DNA of 64,000 nt, from positions 62,001 to 126,000 of the forward strand of contig JARBJD010000135.1 in the NCBI GenBank assembly GCA_033064195.1, in the 5' to 3' direction. The translations under genes were made by a program, and so were the position numbers. The first letter of the stretch is position 1. Each line of letters begins with the position of its first letter. The stretch is from Blattamonas nauphoetae. Taxonomy: Eukaryota; Preaxostyla; Oxymonadida. Shown here one piece after another: positions 54,905 to 64,000 of the stretch. The notes below the pieces were generated by a model. It searched no databases and was not told where the DNA came from. It saw only the letters and a program-made list of their open reading frames with translations.

Positions 54905-56426
54905 ATGGTCAAGGCACGATTCGTGATATTCACGATATGTATGCTAATTACGGATAGTGCCAACACAGTTTTAAAGAAAATCCAATACCAAACATGTGCT
55001 CCTGGTCTCAAAACTTGCAAAGGAAATCCAGATGGTCTTTCTTTCTTCTGTAGATAAGTTCCGCCTTTCAAGAGTGCTCAATCGATTTACATCCAACAAA
55101 TCATCCCTTTGATAAAGTATATCTGTTCGACTTATTCATAGTCCTGACTTCTCCTCACTCACCATTCAAGGCCTTCTTTCAAACAGCTATTATGTTCGTT
55201 GGTGAATCTCTCTGCTTCCTCTGGTACTTTATCCAAAAATTATTGTTTTCAAAGAAAATGGAACGCCAACAGATTTTGGATAAGACTCTTTCGAAACGAC
55301 ATAACTTTCTGAACATCTTGAAAACACTGGCAATGTTTGCTTTATTTGGCTTGTGTGACCTGACGGGGACAACTCTTGCGGGTATCGGCCTGATTTATGT
55401 TCCTGGCTCGGCATTCCAACTTCTTAGAGGCTCAGTGATCGTATTCACCGAACTTGGATCGGTTTTTCTTTTCAAACAGCGTTGTATCTGCCACAGATGG
55501 ATTGGAATCATGCTTGTTGTGGCTGCTCTGGCTTGTATTGGAGTTGCTGGAATTCTTGATAAACTTTTTATCAAAACTGATTCACAATCGCAAATAACGA
55601 CTCCAAACGCTGTCAATCCAGTTGCATCGTACGTAATTGGGATTGCACTCATTGTTTCAAGTCAAATTGTCGCCAGGTTTTCTTCTATATTGCTTCATTG
55701 TCCCAGTATTCAGATGATTTTTGAAGAGAAGATGCTGAAAGGAAAGCAGATCAACCCCACTTTCATGATTGGCTTTGAGGGAATTTTTGGGTTTTAGTTC
55801 CTTTTTATCCAACTTTTAGTTTGGTTATGTGTGCTGGCATTGCTCTCCCAGTCACCAATTTCATCCGTGGCGATGATTGTGGTCGTTTTGAGAATATCCA
55901 AGACACTTTCGCCATGCTGTCTCAGTCCAAACTGCTTCTTGTCCTGAACATCGTCAGTATCTTCAGTTTCTCCGCATACAATCCGTTCTCCCTTGCTGTT
56001 TGTCGTCTCTTCTCCACATCTCTTCACCCATCTTTTCTCTTCTCCGACAGGTCTCAAAATATCTATCTGCTGTGCATAGGACCATCATCGATTCCTGCAC
56101 AGTGGTTGTCGTCTGGGTGTCACTGATCGTCGTGAATCTCTTATCGAAGCGAAAATGGGGTGAACCGTGGACAAAATTCAGTCCTATTCAGTTGGCAGGC
56201 TTTGTACTGGTTGTTTTTGTCTGATTTCTTGCTTTTCTCATCTTTGCAGGGTTCATTTGTTTTCAATGGAACGTTCAATTGTTGTTCAACGTCGAAGAAG
56301 ACGAAGCAGGATGTTCCAGCCATCAAATCGGGGACAGAGGAAGATTTGGATGGATATGAACCACTTCTTGGGCGTTCCAGTTCAATTAACTTTGCTTTGT
56401 CAAGCACTCTTGCACGCAACGATTGA
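54905..56426 (+). CDS. SLC35F6-like drug/metabolite-superfamily transporter (428 aa)
   Basis: Six exons (54905-55049, 55142-55676, 55707-55790, 55820-55997, 56051-56218, 56250-56426), with introns of 92, 30, 29, 53 and 31 bases that keep phase and all end in AG. About ten membrane helices. Shared with SLC35F6: an early TDSANTVLKK helix, MFVGESLCFL, a central CDLTGTTLAGIGL and FQLLRGSVIVFTELGSVF, VASIQMIFEEKML across an exon join, GFEGIFG, SLAVSKYLSAVHRTIIDS across another, and FVLVVFGSFVFNGT. The C-terminal tail is cytoplasmic with GYEPLLGRSSS, a lysosomal-type dileucine region. Human SLC35F6 is a lysosomal/mitochondrial protein of 371 residues with uncertain substrate. Confidence 0.85.
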
Positions 56427-56544
56427 TGTTTGTTTGTGTTCATTTTGAGAAAAAAAAGGATAGCCCATGAAAATAACCATTGAGAATGACACCATAAACA
56501 AAAAAACAAAGAAAATGGAGAGACAGGACGCATTGTGTCGTGAT

Positions 56545-57582
56545 TTAGAAGCACCAATCAGTGGTTCCGCGTGATGCACGCGACCACGGGCCTTTCACAC
56601 TTCCATCTTTTTTGACAGAGACTAAATACGTAATTGTGGAGAAAAATCGAACCAGTTGAAGCAGGATTGTAAGAGCCTGGGCCTGGATTGGCAGTAGTTC
56701 TGACAAAATATTTAGTGCGTTCATCTGTCCCAAATGAACGTGAAGGGGATCTAAAATGGGTGATGGATATTTTGAAAAACATGCTTAGGTTTGTTGGAAA
56801 CCACATCAGGCTTGGGAAGGGAATAAAAAACATCGCTTTGGAGTTGGCCAATTAAAACGCAATTACGCTCTTTTTTGCTCCACCTCGCTCCGGGAGAACG
56901 CGGACGAGTGGAACAAAAATCAACTTGAGGTTTATATACATAGCCTGGACATTCGCAATAATTTCTGAGGAGCGAAGAGATGGAAACCTGGAGAGTGAGA
57001 ACGGGTGGTTGTCATTAATTTAAGTCTGTCCTCTGTCGAAAATGAACTCGAGCGAGTTCTTGGCATGACAGAAATGGCAGATTCACTGACATGGTATATG
57101 GGTCCGGGAGAGCGGGATCTTGAACTGACGAGTGTGGTGAGACTGGAGAGAATTTCGAGAATAAAAGAGAATGACTGTTTTTCTTCATCTTCAATAGAAT
57201 GCTTGGTTGATCCAAGGTTGGAGTTGCGCCCTCTTCGAGATGATGCTGGCATCGTTTTGCTCAGACCTTGTTTTTGGCCTCTTCGGCGTTCGGTCTGCAT
57301 TCCAGAGGAACTTTGTGAAGTGGGTTCTCTTGAAGATGGAGTAGTTTGATGCGAATATGAGGGTGTGCACAGTAGAGGTTGTTGTCCGGGTGACAAAGAT
57401 TGACAACGAAATGAACATGAAATCGGTATAGACAGAGATAAATAGTTCGTGATGACAAATGAAAAATACCGAGATGTTGATTGACCGCTTTGGGGTTCCA
57501 TATGTGAAAAACAACGACTATATGTTGATGAACAGAAAAGCTGTGGGGGAATCCCACCTGAATGAAATAATCGAGATTGCAT
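56545..57582 (-). CDS. STPGR (SHIPPO-repeat) ciliary protein, multi-exon
   Basis: On the minus strand several PG-containing repeats are visible: SRSRSPGPIYHV, TTRSHSPGFHLF, RPRSPGARW, and TKYFVRTTANPGPGSYNPAS. PGPGSY is the mark of the STPGR/SHIPPO family, found in microtubule inner proteins and flagellar or axostyle-type microtubule structures. The last intron (56622-56652, 31 bases, GTTCGA...TTTAG) joins NPAST to VSVKKDGSVKGPW before a TAA at 56545. The upstream exon joins are not all resolved. A start at ATG 57582 overlaps the start of the divergent gene; a later ATG (MEPQSGQ) is an alternative. In an oxymonad a flagellar or axostyle role is likely. Confidence 0.65.
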
Positions 57583-60500
57583 GCAACCTCCTGACAAAAA
57601 GCAATCTCAAGGACGTTCCTTAGTTGATAGTCTCCTTCGAACATTACAATCTATTGAAAATAAGGTCAAAAAATCACAACTCCTCTCAGACTACCAGACA
57701 TCACAGTCTTTCCTCAGTGAAAAATGCTTATATCTCCCCGATGCTGAAGCATGTCCAAAAATTTGCGAAAGCATCTCATTTTTCACTTTCTTTTTGGCAT
57801 TCGAACCGAAAAATGTTGACATCACAAAGGTCCAATTTGAATGCCTAAATACCCTCCTAAACGCTAACTGTTTCCCATACGCTCTTTATAGTGATCTAGA
57901 AATGTATCTCTCCCAACATTGTCAGAAATGCAATTCGGAATCATCCGCAAAACGACTCGTTCAAATCACAGCAACGCTAGCCTCAAATGACAGTGGCAAA
58001 ACTGGCTTAGTGATCGCTTTTCAGCTTTCAATTCAATACATCAACTCAACATCGACAGTTCTCCAGAATCTCTCAAAGAATCTCCCCTCTACAGCGCTGG
58101 ATACAATTATCACTCGATTTGTCTCTACTTTTGGGTTTCTTCCGAAGTCTGAGGAAGCATTCAGTCCTCTTGTTGATTCTGAGTCTGTTGCAATCTCGCA
58201 AGATACTCTTACCATCTTTCAATCAGTTGTTCAACTCTTTTTTGATTCAGACACCCACGTCCCGATTGGAGATCGTTGGGAGTACCTTTCGATGTTCCTC
58301 TCCGTCAATTTCTTGCTTGCATCAACCAGATGCCCCCATTTTTCCCATTTTCTCGACGAAATCCAACAAAAACTCGTCCCAATGCTCGCCTCTTGTCTCG
58401 GCTCTCCAGATGACCTTATCTTACAAGTTGTCCAACTCAGATCTGTCAGAAATGCGTGTTCTGTCGATCGATCAACCGACTTGCTCATCAACGACACGAT
58501 GGTGTATCATTCTGTCTTCCCGTTTGTGGAAATCGTTTCGAACGAACAATCACCGTCCCTGCGGCATTCCAACGAACTTTTTGTGCCATCTGATGAATTT
58601 TTGTCCACTGCTTGCATGACTGTGCAGAGTGTGACCGATCATAGGCAACATTTTGCTCCAGAAAGCATGCGACAGCACGTGTTCAAGTGGACGACGTCCC
58701 AATCCCAAAAGCAGAGCCGAAGTGAACATACAAGCAAGAGTGAATCATCTGAACACAACGGCGTTCCATTTGGAGAGCAAAGAAGGAGTAAAGTTGTGGA
58801 ACTCAAAAAGAACGTCATCCAACCGGAAGAGAAGGGACGAACGCTCCAAAAACACTCACAACATCTCAAACACCAAAAATCAAGTTTGGCAATGAGCACC
58901 CTCGGCTTTTCTCCGCAACATCGCCTGTCTTCTGCGTTCTGGAAGAACGTGAATACTCTCGCGTCGGAGAAAGCCGACAAGCCGCCGTCTCTCGCTCACC
59001 AATACCCACCTGAGCTCAAAATCAAAGATAAAGAGAAGACAGACATCGGTGAGAAGGATCTGAAGATTGTGAGCAATGTCGTGACTGTCATGTTCAACCT
59101 TCTCAACACCATCGGTCCGTTCCTCATCCCTGAGACGATCCTCCTCGTCCACACTGTCTGCCTTCTCGCCCACTCCTCGCCTGACACACACGGCCTTGTT
59201 TCGTCTCTTCTCAGTCGATTCATCGCCACATTCAGCACGTATTACATATTCTCCACGCCTGCCCTCCTCCTCTTCGTCGCCTGCACATGCCAGCCATTCG
59301 CAACGAAAACAGAGCTTGCCAAAGACAACTCCTATTTCGGATACACTTCCCACAACCCGTCGCCTCTCTCGAAGACAAAGACGCTTTCGTATCGAGGGAC
59401 ACATCACGTGCAGCTGTCTGTCTTTCAGGAGCTGCTGGAAGTGGGGGCGATGATCGGCGAGGAAGCCATCAACCAGGGCATCATTCGGAGTCGGGAGGAC
59501 CAGTTCCTCTCCCAACTCTTCGCACACTTCCTGACTTCCAAGTTTTCACGCTCCAGAACGACCACACCCACCCTTCACAACAGAAAGGAGACAGTCTCTG
59601 TTCAAGTGAATCGGAAGAAGCGTCCCATCAACCAACAGCATTCGAGTCCGTCTCCATCAGCCACATCGATCGCCGCACAACCAGCATCGACCGCGAACAC
59701 CCCAACCTCCCTCTCTCTCTTCCCTCTCAACAGCCCAGTCCAGGTCTCCACCACACTCTCCCGCGTCGCCTCTCGTGTCTCCATCCCGCGCATCGACCAC
59801 ACTTCCTCGTTTCTCATCCCCGAACTGTCTTTGGAGCCACTCGAAGCGCTGATCGACACCCCACACGACTTCCTCCTCTCGACTCTCCGACTGGTCAAGC
59901 CTTTCCTTCAGAGCGACCCCATCCAGCTGCAAACAGCGCTGGGACAGGTTGTGTCTGTCCTCGCTGTCATCGTCCCGTTTCTCCTCGTCCGCTCGCTTCT
60001 GATGATCACGAAAGTCGCACAGCAGCAGAACAAATTGGAACGCGAGCTTCAACTGCCAGTCTCCACACCTCCCTCGTCTGAACAACTGTCCCCCTCAGAC
60101 ACTTCAGGAATGACACAGAAACGACTTCAGTATTTGGAAATGACGAATCAGGACTACAATCTTGCCACGCCGACCGAACTCGCCGGGATTTGGGAAGCCA
60201 TCCCTTTCTATCTCAGCTCCACGCCGACCTTGTTCGGCAAGCGCACGCCTTCCTTCGCCTCTCTCACGAAGGACTCGATGATCTCGTCGTCGTTCATCGC
60301 GTCCTCACAAAACAACGACTTGCCGACGGTCGTTCTGAACGGACAGACATCGTTCACCATCCGCTTCTCTCGCATCACAAGTCGCTTCTATGCTCGCCTT
60401 GCGTACTCCATCCTCCACTCGTCCACAAAGATGATCCAGCGCTCACTCGACCTCCTCGCCACGAAAGGCGAGTTTGAGCTTGGTCAGCACACACACAACT

Positions 60501-63500
60501 CGGAGTCACAAACCACCGCTCCAACCATTTACTTCAACACCATCTCCAATCGAACAACACTCAAACCACGCGAAGACCATCTCTCCGTCAACGCCCCTGC
60601 TCAATCAACCTTCCCTCGTCGTCCGATCGGCAGTCCAACATTCGGTTCTGTGCGGCGGTTGGGATCGAAAGTGGGATCGACAATCAGAAAGTCTGAGAAG
60701 TACCCACTTCTGGCGACAGACACCCCTCGCTTCATTTCCGACTACGCTGCCATCACTCTCGTCTCCATCATTCGGATCGGAGTGCGTGTGCAGGAGTACG
60801 ACAACCATCCGGCAGCACTCGAAGAGGCAATCTCCGATCTTTGGATGATTCCGCAGAAGGACGATTTCATCACCCAACCCGACGACACCCCGACCAGCCT
60901 CACCTCGTCCACTGTCCAACTTGTCCCCGTTCCGCAGGGATCCGACTCGTCCCTCCATCCGCGCCTGCTGTTCTTCGCAACTGCCATGCTGCGTGTCGCC
61001 CACTACCATCAGACCCAACTCGGCCCGTATGTATACAACTTCGTCCCACTTTTCATCAAAATTGGGATTGCGTCGCTGTCGTCGTACACGTTCCTCAGCA
61101 AACAGAACGATTCTGTCCTCTCGACGAAGAGGAAGCTGTCGTTCGAAACGTCGACAATCCAAAGTCTGCTCACTCGCTTCTTCTCCGACTCGGTCTCCAT
61201 CCCAAACAGCAACTTCGGCGACTTTCTGAAGAAACTCCTTCCAATCGCAACTGCCCCCATCCACACGATGTTCCAAGTCCTCAAGCCGACTCAATTTTGG
61301 CCTCCAGTGAACATGCACTCGGAGACAGTGTCGTTCTCGCTCAGCCAATCGATTCCTCATCACTCACACACAAACTCCATCACGTCTCCGTTTTCAGTCG
61401 ACTCGCACATTCACACTCCTCGTCAGTACGCCTTTCCTGTCCTCCGCCCTTCCATATTCTCCCCAATCTTCACGAAACCACACCGAAGAACCCCCACCAA
61501 ATACACGTCACACAACTACCGAACTTGTCCGTTCTGCCTCGGACGAAAGCTGAACAAGCAGTTCTGTCCGTTTGCTGTGCCACCTTCGAACCAGCCAACA
61601 TCAGCTGCCTTTCAGTCATCAACACAGAAGTACACAGCCTGGTCCCCACGCAGCAACGCGTTCAACTCTCTCCTCCCCATCCTCCCCCAATTCCAGTCTC
61701 CCATTTCACCTGCACGACACACGCGCAGTCTTTCGTTCGGAGCAAAGTCCGAAATGAGCTTCGATCTCATCTCGCAGGTCCCTCCGAGCATGGACCAGGC
61801 GTCGATCATCAACGTGTCTGAGCACGACGCCACTCCAAAGCTGATGAGGTCAGCATCGACCGACTCGCTCTCTCCCCTCAACTTCTCTCGATCGAAGAAG
61901 AACTCTCCGCTTTTCGCAGAATTGGGTGACGCACCTGACTCCCTTTCGTTCAAAACACAAAGACCGAAAACCGGCCTCTCCTCATTCTCATACACAGCCA
62001 CGCCAAACGAAATCTATGCTGGGGAGGCGTTCTCCACACCTCTCAACCAGGACAGGTTCGACGCAAACGGAAACCTGCTCCAGACACCTCAGAACACGCT
62101 CAATCTCCGCCTCAATCAGCAGACAACGGTGAAGAAGGTGATCTTTGTCTCGCCGGAACTCTCATCTCTCGTCAAGCCATCGACAGTCAAGATGCTTCGT
62201 CGGGATGCGGAGAAGGCACATGAGTCCAGTCGACTCAAACGAAGAGCGTCGAACGTTCCAGCTGGACAACATGATTCTGATCACCACTCTGATTCGTCGG
62301 AGCCACAACGACTGCCAGACCCGCTCCACTCGCCAGAATCAAGTCAAGGATCTCCCACCGAAAGAAGAAGGCAGAAAAAGAAAACGAAAGGAAATGAGAA
62401 TGTTCTGGAAGCCTTCTTCATCAACGAGTTCCAAGACGACTCCAATAAATCGTCAGACAGCTCAACACCTTCCGAGCCTGAGGAGTCGATCGAGCAGCGA
62501 ATGAACGACGAAATCATGTCTGTCTCGACCCATCCAGGATCTCCCTCGTATTCCTCACTCGACGACTCCGACGCCGAGCAGAACGGGAAACAGGAGCGAT
62601 TCTTCGAAGTTGAATCGTTCGCCACGTCTGAAGAGAGCTCGTCATTCTCCGACAACGTCACTCTCAACTCACCGAGCAAAAGAGACGGTGTCAGAATCGC
62701 CATTCCGAGCAATGACGACCAAACGATGGAGACGGAAGAGAATTTCGGGTTGGTTGATTCGGTGAAGAACCCGCCGGAGACGCAGACGAAGAAGAGGAGG
62801 GAAAAGAACAGCATGAAGCAACTCGGAACACGCATCGAGCTGTACCCCGACGAGAACTTCATCTTTCATCCAAACAACGTCAACCACGACACCATCTTCA
62901 CTCTGACAACAGTGGAACATCCACTCACGTTCTCGTTCTTCCTCCCCTCGTTCACCTCACTCTTCCTCGACCAACGTCAGCCAATCTCGATCGACTCGTT
63001 CAACCATTCGCTCTTCGCCATGAACCAGCTGTTGGATGTCTGTGTCAGAAACATCTTCCGCTTTCCGCTTTTCCAGAACGATGTGCTCTCCCTCGTCCAC
63101 CGAATGTTCACGTCTCTCAGCCCCTTCATCCGCATCTTCGGAGTGGAGGTGGTTGGGACACTCATCCATCGCCTCATGTTCTTCCTCACCACAAACACCA
63201 CACGCCTCTCCCAACTCCTCGAAGATCAAGCAGGCGTGGCTCTCGTCGAGAGTCTGCATTCGTCTCTCCTCGCGCTCTTCTCCACTCTGCGCCTCATCAT
63301 CCGCTGCAACCCGTACACCGACGCCAAACAAACAGCCCTCATTCTTCTCCACCATTTTGTGGAAGTGTGGCTGTCCTCTGGATTCTCGTCATCAGCAATC
63401 GTCCAGATGGAGCCAGCCGACACTCAAGACACTCCCATCAATCTCACCCACTCCTGCAGTGCCAACTATGCTGAGCTCCTCCGCACTCTTCGGGAGAGGA

Positions 63501-64000
63501 TCTTGACAGTGATCATCCTCTCTGCGGGAGACCTGCTGGCTTCTGTGGACTTCCCCGATGATCTGATCGAGCCAAGATACGAATGGTTTGTCGATCCGTC
63601 GAAGAAGACGGAGGAGAACACCGAGTCGTGGGGGATGTTCCTGTTTCGGGCGACACAGGAAGCCTTTCCGCTCGTTCAGGATGGGTTGGATCAACTCGTC
63701 GCGACAGTGAAGATGTCACAAGGACAGACACACATCCAGACAGACTCAGCATCTGAAATCGAAGAGACGATGGAGCAGAAATACCAGCCAGTCAAGCCAT
63801 CACCGTACGTCCCCGCAGACAAAGTGATTCGGAGCGGATTGAGCATTTTACAGCTCGTCGCAGCCAACCATCTCCATCTCCTGTCTGCCTCCAACACCGC
63901 TCTCGTTCAGAAGGTCCTCATCCGCTTTCTGTTCCTTCAGAACGATCCTGCGAAGCCAACACGAGACATTCCGTCGCTCTCAACGGCTCTCGCTGCTGTT
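57581..64000 (+). CDS. Very large protein, at least 2140 codons, 3' end outside window
   Basis: One uninterrupted frame from ATG 57581 (in-frame TGA upstream at 57563) to the window end with no stop. Helical, HEAT-like sequence at the N-terminus (LVDSLLRTLQSIENKVKKSQ, FEPKNVDITKVQFECLNTLL) is followed by long Ser/Pro/Thr-rich disordered parts alternating with hydrophobic helical blocks. A CPFC...CPF pair near 61535 may bind zinc. The sequence between about 61850 and 62800 is strongly acidic and Ser-rich. Helical blocks resume near 62880 and continue to the edge. No domain is recognised. Size and alternation suggest a scaffold, trafficking or regulatory solenoid protein, but that is a guess. 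No introns are needed over 6.4 kb. Confidence 0.85.
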   Translation, partial: MQPPDKKQSQGRSLVDSLLRTLQSIENKVKKSQLLSDYQTSQSFLSEKCLYLPDAEACPKICESISFFTFFLAFEPKNVDITKVQFECLNTLLNANCFPYALYSDLEMYLSQHCQKCNSESSAKRLVQITATLASNDSGKTGLVIAFQLSIQYINSTSTVLQNLSKNLPSTALDTIITRFVSTFGFLPKSEEAFSPLVDSESVAISQDTLTIFQSVVQLFFDSDTHVPIGDRWEYLSMFLSVNFLLASTRCPHFSHFLDEIQQKLVPMLASCLGSPDDLILQVVQLRSVRNACSVDRSTDLLINDTMVYHSVFPFVEIVSNEQSPSLRHSNELFVPSDEFLSTACMTVQSVTDHRQHFAPESMRQHVFKWTTSQSQKQSRSEHTSKSESSEHNGVPFGEQRRSKVVELKKNVIQPEEKGRTLQKHSQHLKHQKSSLAMSTLGFSPQHRLSSAFWKNVNTLASEKADKPPSLAHQYPPELKIKDKEKTDIGEKDLKIVSNVVTVMFNLLNTIGPFLIPETILLVHTVCLLAHSSPDTHGLVSSLLSRFIATFSTYYIFSTPALLLFVACTCQPFATKTELAKDNSYFGYTSHNPSPLSKTKTLSYRGTHHVQLSVFQELLEVGAMIGEEAINQGIIRSREDQFLSQLFAHFLTSKFSRSRTTTPTLHNRKETVSVQVNRKKRPINQQHSSPSPSATSIAAQPASTANTPTSLSLFPLNSPVQVSTTLSRVASRVSIPRIDHTSSFLIPELSLEPLEALIDTPHDFLLSTLRLVKPFLQSDPIQLQTALGQVVSVLAVIVPFLLVRSLLMITKVAQQQNKLERELQLPVSTPPSSEQLSPSDTSGMTQKRLQYLEMTNQDYNLATPTELAGIWEAIPFYLSSTPTLFGKRTPSFASLTKDSMISSSFIASSQNNDLPTVVLNGQTSFTIRFSRITSRFYARLAYSILHSSTKMIQRSLDLLATKGEFELGQHTHNSESQTTAPTIYFNTISNRTTLKPREDHLSVNAPAQSTFPRRPIGSPTFGSVRRLGSKVGSTIRKSEKYPLLATDTPRFISDYAAITLVSIIRIGVRVQEYDNHPAALEEAISDLWMIPQKDDFITQPDDTPTSLTSSTVQLVPVPQGSDSSLHPRLLFFATAMLRVAHYHQTQLGPYVYNFVPLFIKIGIASLSSYTFLSKQNDSVLSTKRKLSFETSTIQSLLTRFFSDSVSIPNSNFGDFLKKLLPIATAPIHTMFQVLKPTQFWPPVNMHSETVSFSLSQSIPHHSHTNSITSPFSVDSHIHTPRQYAFPVLRPSIFSPIFTKPHRRTPTKYTSHNYRTCPFCLGRKLNKQFCPFAVPPSNQPTSAAFQSSTQKYTAWSPRSNAFNSLLPILPQFQSPISPARHTRSLSFGAKSEMSFDLISQVPPSMDQASIINVSEHDATPKLMRSASTDSLSPLNFSRSKKNSPLFAELGDAPDSLSFKTQRPKTGLSSFSYTATPNEIYAGEAFSTPLNQDRFDANGNLLQTPQNTLNLRLNQQTTVKKVIFVSPELSSLVKPSTVKMLRRDAEKAHESSRLKRRASNVPAGQHDSDHHSDSSEPQRLPDPLHSPESSQGSPTERRRQKKKTKGNENVLEAFFINEFQDDSNKSSDSSTPSEPEESIEQRMNDEIMSVSTHPGSPSYSSLDDSDAEQNGKQERFFEVESFATSEESSSFSDNVTLNSPSKRDGVRIAIPSNDDQTMETEENFGLVDSVKNPPETQTKKRREKNSMKQLGTRIELYPDENFIFHPNNVNHDTIFTLTTVEHPLTFSFFLPSFTSLFLDQRQPISIDSFNHSLFAMNQLLDVCVRNIFRFPLFQNDVLSLVHRMFTSLSPFIRIFGVEVVGTLIHRLMFFLTTNTTRLSQLLEDQAGVALVESLHSSLLALFSTLRLIIRCNPYTDAKQTALILLHHFVEVWLSSGFSSSAIVQMEPADTQDTPINLTHSCSANYAELLRTLRERILTVIILSAGDLLASVDFPDDLIEPRYEWFVDPSKKTEENTESWGMFLFRATQEAFPLVQDGLDQLVATVKMSQGQTHIQTDSASEIEETMEQKYQPVKPSPYVPADKVIRSGLSILQLVAANHLHLLSASNTALVQKVLIRFLFLQNDPAKPTRDIPSLSTALAAV

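Overview
The window looks like nuclear DNA of an oxymonad flagellate, most probably Blattamonas nauphoetae or a close relative. Two things suggest this. One is a multicopy gene family of about 360 residues (core motifs FLNWS, EKAVVF.SLVATLK, LVKADL.PQLI, TIPSCL, MEGIEDVIEEKL, WNNL.GMNLP) that I recognise from memory as extremely abundant in that organism; no database was searched. The other is the set of ordinary eukaryotic genes with short GT-AG introns, many only 29-31 bases long, read with the standard code.

Layout. 1-14.8 kb: a tail of one family copy, copies A and B (+), a diverged relative (+), a C2H2 zinc-finger array running into a PHD/Cys-rich gene (+), then copy C (-) and the 3' half of copy D (-). 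CT-rich minisatellites lie upstream of copies A and B. Copies A-D share a motif about 23 bases before the ATG and a shared 3' flank.

14.8-32.0 kb: a 17.2-kb Mutator-like (MULE) DNA transposon sits inside copy D. It is bounded by exact 9-bp duplications (GTGGATATC), and copy D reads in frame across the empty site. It has long terminal inverted repeats containing tRNA-like sequence, a third internal repeat nearly identical to the left end, cargo that includes a dual-specificity-phosphatase-like gene with Cys replaced by Ser, a hairpin satellite, and a broken FAR1/MuDR-type transposase.

32.5-38.7 kb: the 5' flank of copy D has been hit by a 4.39-kb hAT-like element (8-bp duplication GTGTGAAT) carrying a broken kelch fragment, and by a 412-bp foldback element (8-bp duplication GTGAATCC). 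The two duplications overlap. A large palindrome follows, overlapping the 5' end of a P-type ATPase gene.

38.7-64 kb: a gene-dense block. It holds a P-type cation ATPase whose phosphorylated Asp is His, a possible Cut8-like protein, a prominin-like five-pass membrane protein, a beta-helix-type surface protein, a two-RRM RNA-binding protein, an SLC35F6-like transporter, a ciliary STPGR/SHIPPO protein, and a gene of at least 2140 codons that runs off the window end. The last two are head to head with overlapping ATGs. No shared pathway is evident; the block looks like ordinary housekeeping, membrane and flagellar genes next to a transposon-rich, family-rich block.
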